Source: Sapria himalayana
Taxonomy: Eukaryota; Streptophyta; Magnoliopsida; Malpighiales; Rafflesiaceae
Length of the DNA stretch: 64,000 nt
Direction of reading: 5' to 3'
NCBI GenBank assembly: GCA_029783825.1
Contig: JAREIK010002259.1
Coordinates: 440,974 to 504,973, forward strand
Part shown: positions 36,576 to 49,496 of the stretch, one piece after another
How positions within the stretch are numbered: position 1 is the stretch's first letter
Layout of the letters: each line of letters starts with the position of its first letter
The notes under the pieces: generated by a model
Database searches by the model: none
The model's input: the letters and a program-made list of their open reading frames with translations, nothing else
Told to the model about the DNA's origin: nothing
Translations under genes and position numbers: made by a program

Positions 36576-39402
36576 GTGTGGAAAAACCCAAATCGATATT
36601 AATGGAAGATGCCTAACTTTTTGTCACTTTTTTTTTCATTTGGTTTGGTATAATAGGTAGGTTTTTATTGAATTGCTTTGGTTCAAATTCATGAATGTAA
36701 AACTGGGGACTCGGCCGAAGGTCTAAAAAGTGTTTTTGTTTTGGTGAAATCCAAAAAGATGATGCCTTCCCCAGTTCGGGAATGGAGCGGGAGCGGGCCG
36801 GGCTTAGATTATAACATAACTAGTATGCGGGTTCACGCCGTTGATAGGCTGACCTCCTCAATTTCTCGCCTGACCTTTTCTCAAAGCTGTCCTAAGCGCA
36901 TTCGAAGTCCAGTAAGCAAGCAAAGTATCAACCCGAATAAAGCCCCACTCTTTCCAGTAGTATGTAGCTTTACTTCCTTTCACTTATAAGGAATGGAGGG
37001 CTTAGTTTGCGCAGTTGAGTGGCGCTTGTTGAAGACCTCTCATAGGCCTGATCTCAAAAAGTACATACATATATAAATGTCAGTCAGTCGCTTTGAACTC
37101 GACTAGATAATGGGAATTTAGATGAACGGAACTTCTTAGAAAAGCAGCGAAGACGGGACTAGTCGAAAGCTTATAGGGAATGTTTTTCCTGTCTTGAATC
37201 TTGAAAGCTGAAAGAAGTCAAGTCTCTATCTAGTACTACGTGAGCCAGTCAACCTATTTTCTCATGATAAAGAGTTGCTCAAACTCAAATGTGAAAAGGA
37301 CAGATTCAGTAGGGGGAGGAGAAGCCTGACTAGTCTCATCAGTAAGTTAAGGAATCAAGCCGGTGAGCCATTTGAAAGTCCCTACACCAAGACAAGAACT
37401 ACTAGAGCTCTATATGCGAGGAAAAGGGTATAGATAGGCGACGCATCTGAGCAGGCAGGGAAGACTGAGTGCTCGGAATAGGAAGGATATGAGGCTTGGG
37501 AGAGATATGCGAGGGCTACCCCCTGTTGTGCCAGAGCTCAGGTGTCTACGAGAAGCTGAGGGAGGAAGAAGGGGCCGATAGCACCGACCAATAAGTAAGG
37601 CCGCTACTGTGGCGAAAAGAATAAATTGCCGACCGATTGGCATATAAAGTGAGGTGCGGATAGAAAGCAATTTGTCAACATCTCACAAACATCGAAGCGG
37701 GTAGGACTCAATGAATCCAGATGCAGCTTGTTACATGTCGATCCAATCAATTACCACCATGGGAGGATTTGCACACTGGCCGAGTGAGTCACGAAGTTGA
37801 GATCCACCTATTGATTAGGGTGACGTGACCTGCCTGGATAGCACTGTTGATCCCGACCTCAGATAATCTTGGTGATGACCTGGTTTTCTCCCGATTATAT
37901 TGAATCAACTATCCAAAATGAACTCAAACTCAACTAGTTGCATAGGCGGGCACCTGACCTGCCAAATGTCTGATTCTCTCTCCAAGTTGACTACCCGCTA
38001 ACGGAAACGGATCCAATAAGCGAAGAGAAAGAGAAGCGGAAGTACTATTCGCTTCCGGTACCTGGAAATAAGGCACAGAGGAATGGGTTTCCTTCATAAC
38101 AAGTAAGTGCCCTGGCCCGGCAGTCTCTAATTCAGACATTTGAAAAAAACTTGATTCATAGAGGGTGACGGCGCAAGCAAATATATTCTTCGTTCCTTTA
38201 ACCCTACGCAGAAGAAACTTATGATCACTGGTCAGGATGTATAAGGTCACTTTGCCAAGTATGGGCTGACGCTCTTCGCGGGAATAGGTTCGAGTCGAGG
38301 GCTGCGCTCGCTGCAAGGGAATGGGAGTAAATGAAGGGGCGTAGCGATCTTGATTTTCATTTTCACTGGCGCATAACTAGAAGACGCATCATCATAAGTA
38401 ATATCGATCGACTCCGCTCATAAGTTTTAAGAGGATTGTTTCAATATAAGCCCGCCCGCCCAAGGGCTTTAGCATCGGTAAGAGGCTGAGGACCAACAAA
38501 AGCAATGGTTAGCCTAGGCCTGGCTTTGACATGCATTCTGCCAGGTACGACTTTGCCAGATACACTTTACTCTCACTTTTTTTAAATGGCTATTGTGAGC
38601 GCTTTAACGTGTTTCTTTGACTTTCACTTTATAAAAGAAAAGAACAGACTGTCCGTTCATAATCAAATCAATGGAACAAAATAACAGAAGGGTAGTATAG
38701 GATAGTATGAAGAGTGAGTATTACACCAAGAATTGACAAGCCAACACACAAGGTGAACCAATGGAAAGACTTCCGTTCTTGCAAAGAGCGCTAGCCATCT
38801 GCCTTTCTCCTATTCCTTAGATCTAGGGCGAAGGAAAAAGGATAGGCTAAAAAAGTGCTGTGGTGGCGATAGTAGCGCTTTTCTTTTGTTACAGAAGGAA
38901 TAAGGCAGGAAAGATCAGAGAAAAAGGAAGCGGTCATGGGAGAATAACTAGGGGCGAAGCAACTGGGAATAAAGATCTGTTGCCCCTTCCTTCCCTAGTC
39001 TGAGAGCTAGGCACTGACGTGTAACATAAAGAAGGAAAGAAAGCTATACTCTAGCTAGCAAGCAATCTCTATTGAAGCATGAAATAGTTTGCCGTGGAGT
39101 CCTAGGTACTCTAAGAACACATTCCTTCGAAAGAGCAAAGCACGGGACGAAAGGGCGATAAGCAAAGTAACAATGTAAACCTTCTAAGCTTCAGTTAGTG
39201 ACCAAGAATCCTCTGTGCACGCAAGAAGCTATCCAGACTTAGGGTTAGTGGTACTCCATCCAAAGAGTAAGAAGAGTAGCCATCACCCTAGTTAGTCGTT
39301 CACAGTGAACCTTAATAGTTTTATAGACTAGTTAATCACGTTTATAAAAACCACCCTGGTTGTTGGTCTGGTTGTTGGTATATGCCATTCAGGCTCATAA
39401 CA
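36576..39402. other. Unique mitochondrial-type spacer downstream of rps12
   Basis: No known gene was recognised. The longest frame is on the minus strand at 37930-38316 (128 codons from a TTG). It reads PILGKVTLYILTSDHKFLLR near its start and resembles nothing I know. It may be a chimaeric mitochondrial ORF or chance. Confidence 0.5.
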
Positions 39403-39784
39403 AGCTGTTGTCGGCAAATGCAATAAACTCTTTGAAGCAGATATGGTTAAAGCAAGAGGAAGAGGAATATGAAGAATAACTCCAAGCCTTAACACATGCA
39501 CGTGCAGCGTCAGAACGCAGAAAGAGAGGAGCCGAGGGGGCGGAGCTCCTCCCAGCAGATAACTTTGGGCACGGACGAGGAACCCAATTCATCAATACTA
39601 ACCTTGCTCCTGAAGAAGTGATGCAGTATACCCAACTCCTCCAATAGTTCTTGTTCGCATTCCGCTATGCAGAGATGCAAGGGAAAAATGCCTTCTATGA
39701 GCTCAAAATTAGGGAAGATGCAAAGCAGGTAAAACAAGCACAGAGTGATCGTATACCACCCTTCTCCTTCTTCAGAGTTCGCTA
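39403..39784 (+). pseudogene. Possible decayed coding segment, unrecognised
   Basis: One plus-strand frame runs for about 127 codons with only two stops (near 39478 and 39646). Its composition is protein-like: a charged start (LKQIWLKQEEEEYEE), a middle reading TNLAPEEVMQYTQLLQ and an end reading FRYAEMQGKNAFYELK. I do not recognise the family. A relic of a retroelement gag or a nuclear gene fragment is possible. Confidence 0.3.
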
Positions 39785-42700
39785 ATCGGAGAACTCATAT
39801 ATAAATTACCGAAGAAGGGATTAAACCGGCCACCCTCTCAGAAAAAGATGTGAAATGTTTGCTTTTTTTTAAGTGCTGTCTATAGGAGTAGATCTTTGCA
39901 AATCTCTAGAAAGTTGCATGGAAGTTTCCATCTCTCTGTCCCTATCTCCATTTAGATTAGAGCGAAGAAGTACCTATTGGTCAAGCCAGCTCCTCTTTAT
40001 CTATCTTCCCCAATTTAGCAGGTAGGATCGAAGGGGGTCGTTCCCTTCTCCTTATGAGATCTTTCAGAATATCTCTTACATATAGTCCCATATGATCGTC
40101 CCCGTTTCAACTCGCAGCCTCCGTGGGCGCCCGACCTACTAGACTGGCCTCCAAGCTCGATCTCTATGTAGCTATGAAAGACTTTTCATCCGCTTTACCC
40201 GTCTACATTTCCGAAAGGTAAGGCCTGGTTAAGAAAGAGAGTAATACCTACGTTTCGGATACGCCTAACCCAACCACATGAATAAACTAGGGCCAAGGAA
40301 CCCAACAATTGGTTGATCACTCTCCCGCTTTTGCGAGGTTTATAAAACAAAATAATCTATCTATTTCCAAATCCATACTTACGATTTGAATAGCCGAACC
40401 TTCCATTCCAAAGAAAAGAGTAGATAGGGAAAGGGCTTTCTCTTTATATAAGAAGCCTAATGTTTGGCCCTTATAGTAGTACTAATGGGTGCACTTTAGA
40501 ACAAGATCAAAATAGGCTTCCCTCATTTTATCTAATTAATACGGAATGCCCCCTCTTTAAACATAACCGCCTTCTTGTTATTCTCTTAAGTGCATGACTA
40601 TCAACTCCGGGGCCAACTACACGCGCCGAAGGGCCCTCTTTTTCATTTTTGGTTAGGCTAATGCTCCACCAATGGGACGAGACTAGTCTAGTTGTTCGTC
40701 TATCAGGGAGCACCGGTAAATAGAAGTATATACATAGATGTTTCAAAAAGATAACAAGTATGCTGAAATGACATCAATATAGAACTTGCATATTCCACCT
40801 CAGCTTCCACTTCACTAAACGTAGTTGACCAATTGCATCAAGCAGCGCCCTACAGTCAACTCACCTCACATCGAGTTCCTCTTCTCCATGATTGGTGTGG
40901 GTAGAGGAGAATAGCCCTTGTTTAGTTCATCATTCCGTTCGGATATAGAGCTGTATCCCTTAATTGATTCATAGCCAATGTTATTGCCTCGGGCATGGAA
41001 AAGCATATTCGCCTATTGTTCGGGGAGGAAGGAGAAAGAGAAGAGGCCCATGAACAAAAAAGAATTAGCGATTCAACCACCGGAGATAGAGCTAAAAAAC
41101 TACTAACCAAGCGTCTAGGTACTCCTATCACATTGGGTATGAATTTGCCATGGTGGACTCTACAAAAAGGGATTCCAATCCTGGAAGTTATTCACTCACT
41201 TTTTTAGTATTTAGTATGGAGAACGTGAAAAGGGTAAACTTCGAGGCCGAAGGCCGAGTCAGAATTGCTTTTCCCCAAAGATGCCTCAAATTTCTTAATA
41301 AAGGTATCTTCCTGGTGACAGTAGTGATAGCGGAGCAGCATCATTCATTCTAAGTTAGAAGGACGTCTTCCCCAAGTATATAACTTAAGCTTTACACAAA
41401 TTGAAACTAAGGGCCCAAAAGCATAGAGATGGGACTCTCAGTCTTTTTTTATGCTGGTTCGTCGCATCTCTCAACTCTAGGGGTCCTGCTCCTCTAAGCG
41501 GGGACAATTCAAGAAGAGTGAAGAGAGAGATTAGGTTCATATAGATACATTCACATGGAATCGGGAACTAGTAGACCTCTTCTCCAACAATAGGAAAGGT
41601 CGAAGTCTTCTTTCTAGATTCGATAGTAGTCAGTCACTCGGAGTCAGAGCCTCAGTTAAGTCCTTTCATTCACCTGAATGGCTTGGCGGTACAGCTTCGC
41701 TTGACTTGACCGGATAAGCTACGTTTACGTTTGTTATGGAACCGACCGCAATTTACTCTATTCGTCAGTGGACCAGCCAGGCCTTTTGAAAGCTACTATG
41801 ACCGCCCTCTTTGAAAGCATCTTTCCTTCCCGCTGATGAACAGATGAAGTTGACTAACCAACTCACCAGCCAATAGCACACATTCTACAATTTGTGAGAA
41901 TAGGAGATCCTCTGTCTTGGGGGCATAGGTGATAGCATGCGTCGGTCTTTGTCTCGTGGCTGTACAAGGCCGATGGGAAGTCCCAAGTCCTGTCTCGACG
42001 AGCATTGGCAGGAGGCGGGACTTAACCGAATAGGGTTCGTGAGAAAGACATTTTATTGGATAGCAGCATTTTCTTTCATATTTACATATTTAGCTGGTAC
42101 AGCCATTTACTCAGTAGTGGTTAGCAACATAAATGTAGAGTTGACACGATCCGTTGATCAAAGCCTCTTTTTTCTTTCTTTTTTGACTTTCCTGCATTGA
42201 ATTCCTAGCCAGGAGCTCCATTCTACAGTATCTCGGTCATTAGGAAAGGGCGCAGCCCTAACTGGAAAAGGAGTCTTGGTTCCGCTATCCCGGGGTGCTT
42301 CTACCGCCTCTTGGTTATCCAAAGCATATCAATCAGGTTTCCCCAAGCAATTCGAAAGGAATTTGCTTCTGTATCGAGCTCTTATACTATCTCAAAGCGT
42401 AGTATCCGGGGGCTTTGTTGGGCCCATTCAGATTCACCAAATACAAGGCACAATGGCTTTTTTCTGGTTCACCACAGAAGGCAGGTTTTCTGCTAAGTCT
42501 ATGGTCCAATTCCAACTATGATCCTTGTCTACAGCCAACTCGATTGCATCGATCCTTCTCTATTCTAGGAGCACCCAATCAAGTCATTCTCTTGTAAAGT
42601 GGACGATTCCATCATAACAAAGAGAACCCAACCCAGTACAAAGATAGATCCATTCGCTAAGCTATAGAGAGCATTTTGAACAATAACAACACTGCAAAAT

Positions 42701-43133
42701 CATTTCAATTAGGATCTGCACCAGTAGCTCTCAGCTGCTACAATTGCTTTAGTGGGAGCATCGCTAGAAAAACTGGTGGTCAGCCCCCAATCCTCCCTTT
42801 TCGAGCACGGCCCTCAACACGCAATATTGATTGTCAGGTCACGTTGTCAGGAACACAACGGATTGCATCCCGAGCGTTAGATGAATGGGTATGGTACTCA
42901 AGGTATCAGAAATTCAAAAAATCCACTTTACAATATCCTTTAGTTTCATGTCATTAAAGAGGTCGACGTAGCGAACCAGGTTCTTCTAACTCAAGTCAGT
43001 TGTGAGCATTAGATAGGAAAGTCTTTGGCTGGATTTGATTTCTTTCTGGTCCTCTCTCTGGTCCAAAACATTATATTCCTGGATGTTAGGAAGAATAACT
43101 CGAATCCCCTAGTTGTTTGTTTGCTGTTGGGTC
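39785..43133. other. Unique mitochondrial-type spacer
   Basis: No known gene was recognised. Frames near 40995-41207, 41937-42200 and 42676-42957 are short and unlike known mitochondrial proteins. The one at 41937 contains a single hydrophobic segment (FYWIAAFSFIFTYLAGTAIY). Confidence 0.5.
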
Positions 43134-43196
43134 GCTGCTCAAGTGACAGTTTGCTTTAATGGAAATGAGGGCCATATCAAGGAATGTCGCAATAAG
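43134..43196 (+). pseudogene. Retroelement gag-type zinc-knuckle relic
   Basis: The frame reads AQVTVCFNGNEGHIKECRNKS and then stops. The C-X2-C-X4-H-X4-C pattern of a CCHC knuckle is present except that the second Cys position is Gly. It is probably a scrap of a Ty1/copia or Ty3/gypsy gag gene. Confidence 0.4.
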
Positions 43197-45580
43197 AGCT
43201 AAGTGATATAGGTTTAGTACAGTTTGAGTCGTATTGTCCAGAGTTGGATTCTCACTTTGATTCATAAAATCAGGAGTTTCCTAGGGTACCAATTTCTTGG
43301 TGAAGTAGGATGCTCATTGACAGTCCTTTTGTTCTATGTACTTGAGTCACATGACTCTCCGGCACCGTAATGAAGAGTACTTCTGTATCCCATATCTCGC
43401 ATGAACCACTTTTTTTAAAGAAAGGCCATAGGTGTGGTTGATTCTCTGCTCTGTATCTTCATCCTGCTCGTCTGGGGTGTGGGGAGAAGCTCTTTCTTGC
43501 TGAAACTTAGGATTGTGATCAACTAAGGCTGTTTTGCTCGATCGTGACCACTTTCTAACAGGATCCCTATACGATCTGGCCCGGCTTGCCTAATCCTAAC
43601 GATGAGTACACGAAGAAATCCTCTCTTAGCGCGATAAGCTTACTTTCACTCACCTCCAGCAGCTGCTATTGATGTTTTTGAATGTGGGGGTACTTCTCGC
43701 TTTGCATAAATGCCAATTCATTCACTCCAAAAGTGCAGCTGAGAATCTTGCTGCTAAGCTATGCCCCTAGCTCCCCCCTCACTCCCAGGAAGAAGGACTT
43801 AGTAGGAGGCGAAACTTGAGCTGTTGGGTGTTTACGTTAATTGATCGGGAGGTGGGAGGACTCGGTGGTTATTGGCGGAAGTTAAATATGTCAAGATTGT
43901 AAAGTGTTTTCAGGAAGACGAGGCCTAGAAAGAGGACATTCGGCCATCTGCCCCTTATGAAGTCCATTGATTGACTTAAACTCGATGAGAACATTTTAAG
44001 ATTGACTTTTTGGATACCACGCCAAAATACAAAAATGTGGGTGAATGGAAAAGGTAGCCTACGTGAACTGATTGGCCGAACGAAGCTATCACGATAGCTA
44101 TTCAGCTCGAGTCGAGTGGTCCCACGATGCATATGGCTCTTTTAGAGACCCAAGCGGCAATCCGCGAGCGTTAACAAAGGATGAAGAAATAAAGATTTTT
44201 TAATGCGGTATTTTCATACTAACCTGCGAAGGGAGCCCCCTATTGTCATTAGTGAGAGTTCCATACTTCTCTATGACATTCTTCTCTAAAAGTAGGTTCT
44301 GGAGTCATAATTAACCAGAGATGATCCTGCGTCTTTAGTTCTGATTCGTATTTCAACATCCACGGGCGGGACTGATTGGGTACTCAAAACCGAACTATAG
44401 TGTCATTAAAAAGATGAGATCTCATTCCCCCGGATAGGCTGTTCTTCATTTAGGGAAAGAGCTAGGCGAATTGGACTTCGTTCCGTTGTTGCTTATCCCG
44501 CCTACCACGGGGGCTAGAACTATGTAGTTACATGAGGAAAATCCGCATGTGCATAAGCAGCCTCATCCGAAACCGCTCCGCTTCTTCAGAAGTTACGCGA
44601 TGAGAGCCTACCCCCTCGCCAACCCAACCTTGAGTGGTAGCTTATTTCCCGGTCCATGGCCAATCCACCTAATCTCTCTCTGTAGGTGCGGTGCCGCAAT
44701 CAACGAGAAATGCCGTCTCCTGATCCCACTCACTTCTCTTTGATTTCTGGCCCCCTATCAACCCACTCATCTATTCAATATCACTTCCCCTCCCTCTATC
44801 GGAATTTGTGTGTTTCCGGAAGAAACAAGACTTCTTGGCTTTCTCCCCCGGAGGCGGTTTTCAGAATCATGAACTGAACAACCTCCACCATCTTCTCTAT
44901 ATTCTTGCCTCTACGAGATCATAATTCTTCTTCTTCTCTTGTGGTGGCTAGGTGGTTGGCAGTGGAACTTGAAATAGATTGCTTAGATGTAGGGAGTTAG
45001 TTTCCATTATGTGTTCGGTGAGATTGATTCGTGGTTGGGCTTGTGGATCAACTTGCTTCGCCTTCGGATAAAAATGCTGCCAATGAGGGTAAAGGGCATC
45101 TCTTGAGGTTCGATCATAGGTTAAGACAACGTTATTGGGGCTTCCCAAGCATTAGAAAATGGTGTGGACGCGTACTTGATTCCAGGAGAGGGCTTACTGC
45201 CTTGGGGGCGGAGGGGGACGTCGAATAGAGCTACTTCTAGTCATTACTTCCTGGTACGAATGCATTGACTGGTCCTTCTCCTCCTCATTCTCTTTGTTCC
45301 GATCCTAGCGATGGCAGGTAAGAACCTCCCAACTATGGTTCTCCCGGTCCATTGCTATCCACTCAACCAGACCCAGTAGCAGAGGTAACAGGCGAAAGTA
45401 AGTTAGGCTGAACCGAAAGGACCAAAGAAGGATATGTGCCAAGAGCTTACAGAAAAGAAGGCGCAAGAGCCCTCAGTTCACATTTTAGAATGGCTTGACT
45501 CCAGAAAGTAAACTCCTCCCCAGAGGAAGACCAATTGTACTTTCGTGGAATCGCATAACACTTTATTTGTCCCACCAAGA
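43197..45580. other. Unique mitochondrial-type spacer left of repeat B
   Basis: No gene was recognised. Opposite-strand frames at 44948-45148 and 45031-45228 overlap and neither looks like a known protein. The last 100 bases before 45581 show what the original left flank of the repeat may have looked like. That flank is absent at copy A, where the LINE tail stands instead. Confidence 0.5.
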
Positions 45581-46838
45581 AATGGAAAAGGGAAGGCTAT
45601 ATACTTCCATTCGATGGGAAAGATGGAACCCAGGAAATGGGATACAAAAAAGAGAATCAAACAAGAGGAAACGACTAGTCTTTCTCCGTAAGAAAGTACA
45701 CCGAATGCTGAAGAAAGCAGTCCTAGATCCTGATGCATGCATGGAGGAAGAAAAAGGTTCCGAGCCTTCGAACAGATGTTAACTGAGTCTCCGCACGAAG
45801 TCTTGGCCGGCAACGGAACGATCTAGGGGGATCCACAAGGTTTAGGCTAAAGCGATAATAAGCAAAAGGCAGCCATATTTCAAATAGTCTAAGATAAAGA
45901 CTCATCTACAGGGCTCTTCCCACGCCGTACCCCAGCAGTCCCTCGATTCCGTCGAATATTAAGTACTGGGCTAAGGTTGGCCCCTCCTATTAGCTATTAG
46001 TACGAGCTCTACACCATCTGCGTCTGGAAAAAGAAACCTAGGACTTAAGCAAGAGAAGATGAAGAGGAGGGGCTCCAAGAATTCATATATCCCTGGGGGT
46101 ACCTCTCAATAGAAAGGAGCAGCAAGACATCTGATTCCACAACTTCTTTAGTAAGAGAATCGGTTGTCTATGTCAATAAGCGTGATCCCTTAAGGTGACT
46201 GCCAGCTCGATAAGGATAAGTGAGTTGGCTTGCCCGGGAGGAATAGCCCCTTCATTTACTAGAAGTAGAGTGCTAAAGCCCTGCCCTACGTATCCTTTTT
46301 TTCCTGGTTTTGTTTTGTTAGGATTTCCATATCTGCCCTCCTTCCTGAGCCTTTAGAGCAGGGGCGCGCTAAGCGATTCAGAATTCCATAGCACTCAATT
46401 CACACAAAGTAGATAGAGAGATCCCCGAAGTCTTCCATTGTGGTCGGAGAAGTGTGATTTTACTTTAAGCTCTTTTGAAGCTTTTGAATCTACTGTTTCT
46501 TTGCATCTTTCATATGATGAGAAGAATAGGGTCCGCCTAAAATGGAACGTCTCACTTATTCTTAATAGCTCTCTACTCTCATGAAATCTTATCCATTTCC
46601 CTACCCCATTCTTATGGTTAGCCCTCAACTAACATGGCTTACTCTTTCTACGCCCCTCATTCACTCATTCAGTCATTACCTCAATGGCAAGGAGTTTATG
46701 ACTAAGCCCGTAAAAGAACTCATCCTTTCTTTCTGAGCCCACCAGATTTCTATTTGGTTATGCTATACGCTAGTACTTGTAGCGGGGGCAGGCCATAGAC
46801 CTACTAAGTAGATAGCTATATATATAGCTATATATAAT
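45581..46838. other. Mitochondrial-type spacer (copy B)
   Basis: This is the counterpart of 15389-16645, with no recognised gene. The minus frame 46395-46628 matches 16166-16435. Confidence 0.55.
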
Positions 46839-47384
46839 TTATTTTCTCAAGTGTGAAAGCGGAAGGTCCTGCACATAAAAAATATTCCACTGCAGAGACC
46901 TTTTAAAGCCTTTTATGACCCTGGGGCTCGGACTGTTTACATCGCCTGAACGTGCCTTTCTTTCCCTTCTTTCGTGGAACTCAGCGGTACAGGCATACAG
47001 ATTGTGGAAAAGGGGAATCACTCTACTCTCTTCTAGCGCAGCTGGAGGTCGAGAGCTAGCTAATCGATCAGAGTTTGGTTTCAAAGCGGTTCGAAAAAGT
47101 GGATCGAAACGAGATTCTTTCTTTGCATAAATCAGAGTGTCTTGTATCTGCTCTTCAAGCGATAGATTTGATTGAGCCAAATGGTACTTTTTAAAAGCCG
47201 GTAACCGTTGGCTAAGATCCTTTCCGCTCCGCTTAGCAACACGCAATCTTTTTTGATTCACTAACAATTGAGGAGGAATTGAATGCATTACATTAGATAG
47301 TATAGCACGGGGCAATAGTGCTTCGCCATGTTCGCAACGATCAATTTCCCAGCTACGAGGCGGCCGGCCAGGCGGATAGCCAAG
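46839..47384 (-). CDS. Unrecognised 182-codon open frame (copy B)
   Basis: The minus strand is open from a TGA upstream (47385-47387) down to 46839. It includes GRPPRSWEIDRCEHGEALLP, HSIPPQLLVNQKRLRVAKR, LSLEEQIQDTLIYAKKE and ends DLPLSHLRK. The only ATG is internal (at the HSIPP segment), so the true start is unclear and could be TTG or GTG. I recognise no family. Copy A carries the same sequence with a one-base insertion. It may be a mitochondrial ORF of unknown function or a chance frame. Confidence 0.3.
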   Translation of the reverse strand, partial: LGYPPGRPPRSWEIDRCEHGEALLPRAILSNVMHSIPPQLLVNQKRLRVAKRSGKDLSQRLPAFKKYHLAQSNLSLEEQIQDTLIYAKKESRFDPLFRTALKPNSDRLASSRPPAALEESRVIPLFHNLYACTAEFHERRERKARSGDVNSPSPRVIKGFKRSLQWNIFYVQDLPLSHLRK

Positions 47385-49361
47385 TCATATGTCATGGTTG
47401 CACTTATAAATAAAGAATAATTCGTGAGAACAATTTTTTCCATGATCTCCATTTTATTTTAAATAAAAAAGTGAGAATGAAAAAAAACCAGAATCTGGAA
47501 TGATTTTGAAAGTCCACCACATGGAGCTATCGAAGAAGAATATGAAAGATCCAAAGCAGACCCGGTCCTTCCTGTTTTTCCCACTATAGCATGTAGAGTA
47601 AAAAGAAGCTGAGAAATGAATGCTTCCTTCTTAAGACCACTCTCCTTTCATATTCAGTTCCATTCCTAAATCTGAAAAACCCGGCTTGAAGCACCTTCAG
47701 TCTCCTTCTGATGAAGAATTCGTTACTCTCTCTTTCGAAAAGCCATTCGCAGGACAAAAACCCTTTCTCACGCTATCCGCCAAGGGAAGAACCGATCTCT
47801 TACTAATATGAAGAGAAGAAAAAGCTTTCGTTTATTCTCACCGGTAGAATACACCCGAATATTGATCAGGTGACCCGCCTAAATCAAAATGAATTATGAA
47901 GAATCGGACCCAATTTTCTACCACCAGATCGGCCGACAACTTAACAGCTTCTAAAGCCGGATTTCGCCAACCATCAGAGATCAAAGCTGTGAAGCGTGGT
48001 GGACCACTCCTTCACCACATAGAACTCTCATGGGCTTTTCATAGCAAACCTTAGAGAAGGAAGAGAGAGGCCGAGCTACGACTAGATACCGAGTCTTATA
48101 GGAAAGGAACGAACAGCCTCTATACAATTTTTTTTCTTCTATACCTGCCCAATAATTCTTCAGAATCACAGAATGGAAAGCTGCTGAGAAAAGCTCTCAC
48201 AGCATGCCTTCAGTCAGCGGCAATGATGACTATCTCGGCTTCGACAACACAAGACAAACAAAGTAGGTCATCACACGACACACCAGCTTGTATGAACCCC
48301 TAAAACTTAAGTACCCAAAGAGTCGCAGCCCTCTCAGCTGCCCTCAACAAAAAGAAAAGGAATGACTTAAGGATATGATGCTCAGGAAATGAAGCAGCAA
48401 GGTACTAACCATCGGAAGGCCTAAGGCCCAAAAATGCATTCGGCCCAAGATCCTAAAAATAAAAAGAATTTCGTAGAAAAGAGAGGAGAATAAGACGCGA
48501 CACTCAAAGCATGATGAACAGAGAAGAAGTTTGAGAGAAGTTTTATACTAAATGGACAACCATTGCACCATTCTAGCCACCCACCACAAAGCTGGTTGAA
48601 GTGATGAACAATGCTAGGGCAATAAGAAACCTGCTATATATCTCAGAAGTCTAGCTCATAACAGCCTCATAGGAGACGAGCCTTCCCTCCATTTTGATGT
48701 GAAAAGGGATATTATATTGGAAGGAACCTCTCAACTCCTATCCAAGGCTCACTTGGAGAAAGAGAAGTGACTCTAGAAAAAACCAAGCAACAACAAGTCC
48801 CGAGTTGTAGAATTAAGAAGCATCCTTCAGAATCATTCAATGGCACGCACAAGAGGCCTGAATGCAGACAGAGCGTGTCAACAAACAACTAAAACGAATT
48901 ACCTGGAAGAGCCAACACGGGCCTTCCCCCAATCAGAGACCAAATAAAAACAAAGGAGCTGAAAGAGATGCTCCTGAACGAGTTGCATGCAGCTTTGCTA
49001 CCCTTTTTATTCTCAGGAAAAGGGAGGAGAACTCTCAGCTACGCCAAAGTTAAGCCGAAGCCGTCTTACAGAAAAAAAGCTTCCAGCCACTGGCTTCTCT
49101 AGCTATGGCAAGCAAGGGTGGTCTACGATCAGGACCAACTCGTCCTTAAGCATAAGACGACGAACGAAGCTCTCCGGTGGACCCGCTATCTTGCACTAGT
49201 CCGCCAGAAGACTGACAAGCGGCTCACTGAGGCTCAGACTCGCCGTCCGACTCAACTAGCTCTCCAGCCAGAATAGTCACCGTGGTCAATACCTATATAA
49301 GGCTTGAGGATTCTTCTCTCTAGAGTGCCAGCATATCAGCTACCAACTCAAAATGATCATA
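47385..49361. other. Mitochondrial-type spacer (copy B)
   Basis: This is the counterpart of 17193-19168. No known gene was recognised. Confidence 0.5.
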
Positions 49362-49496
49362 ATGGCGACGTCACCACATGGTCTCTCCAACACCCTAAGA
49401 CACTCGGATAGACTCGAAGTTGCACTTTCGCGGCCATCAACAAGTGTCCTGATATACATAGAAGACATACTCAAAAACTCTGCCGACACCTGTTAG
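49362..49496 (+). pseudogene. Ty3/gypsy-like reverse transcriptase fragment (copy B)
   Basis: The 45-codon stretch is uninterrupted here: MATSPHGLSNTLRHSDRLE, then VALSRPSTSVLIYIEDIL. The CGG Arg codon is TAG in copy A. The same reservations apply as for 19169-19303. Confidence 0.45.

Noticed and set aside
45478..45813. Overlapping frames of 95 and 111 codons on both strands at the start of repeat B
   Set aside because: Both begin with TTG, overlap each other and match nothing recognised. At copy A they are cut by the LINE tail, so no evolutionary support is available.
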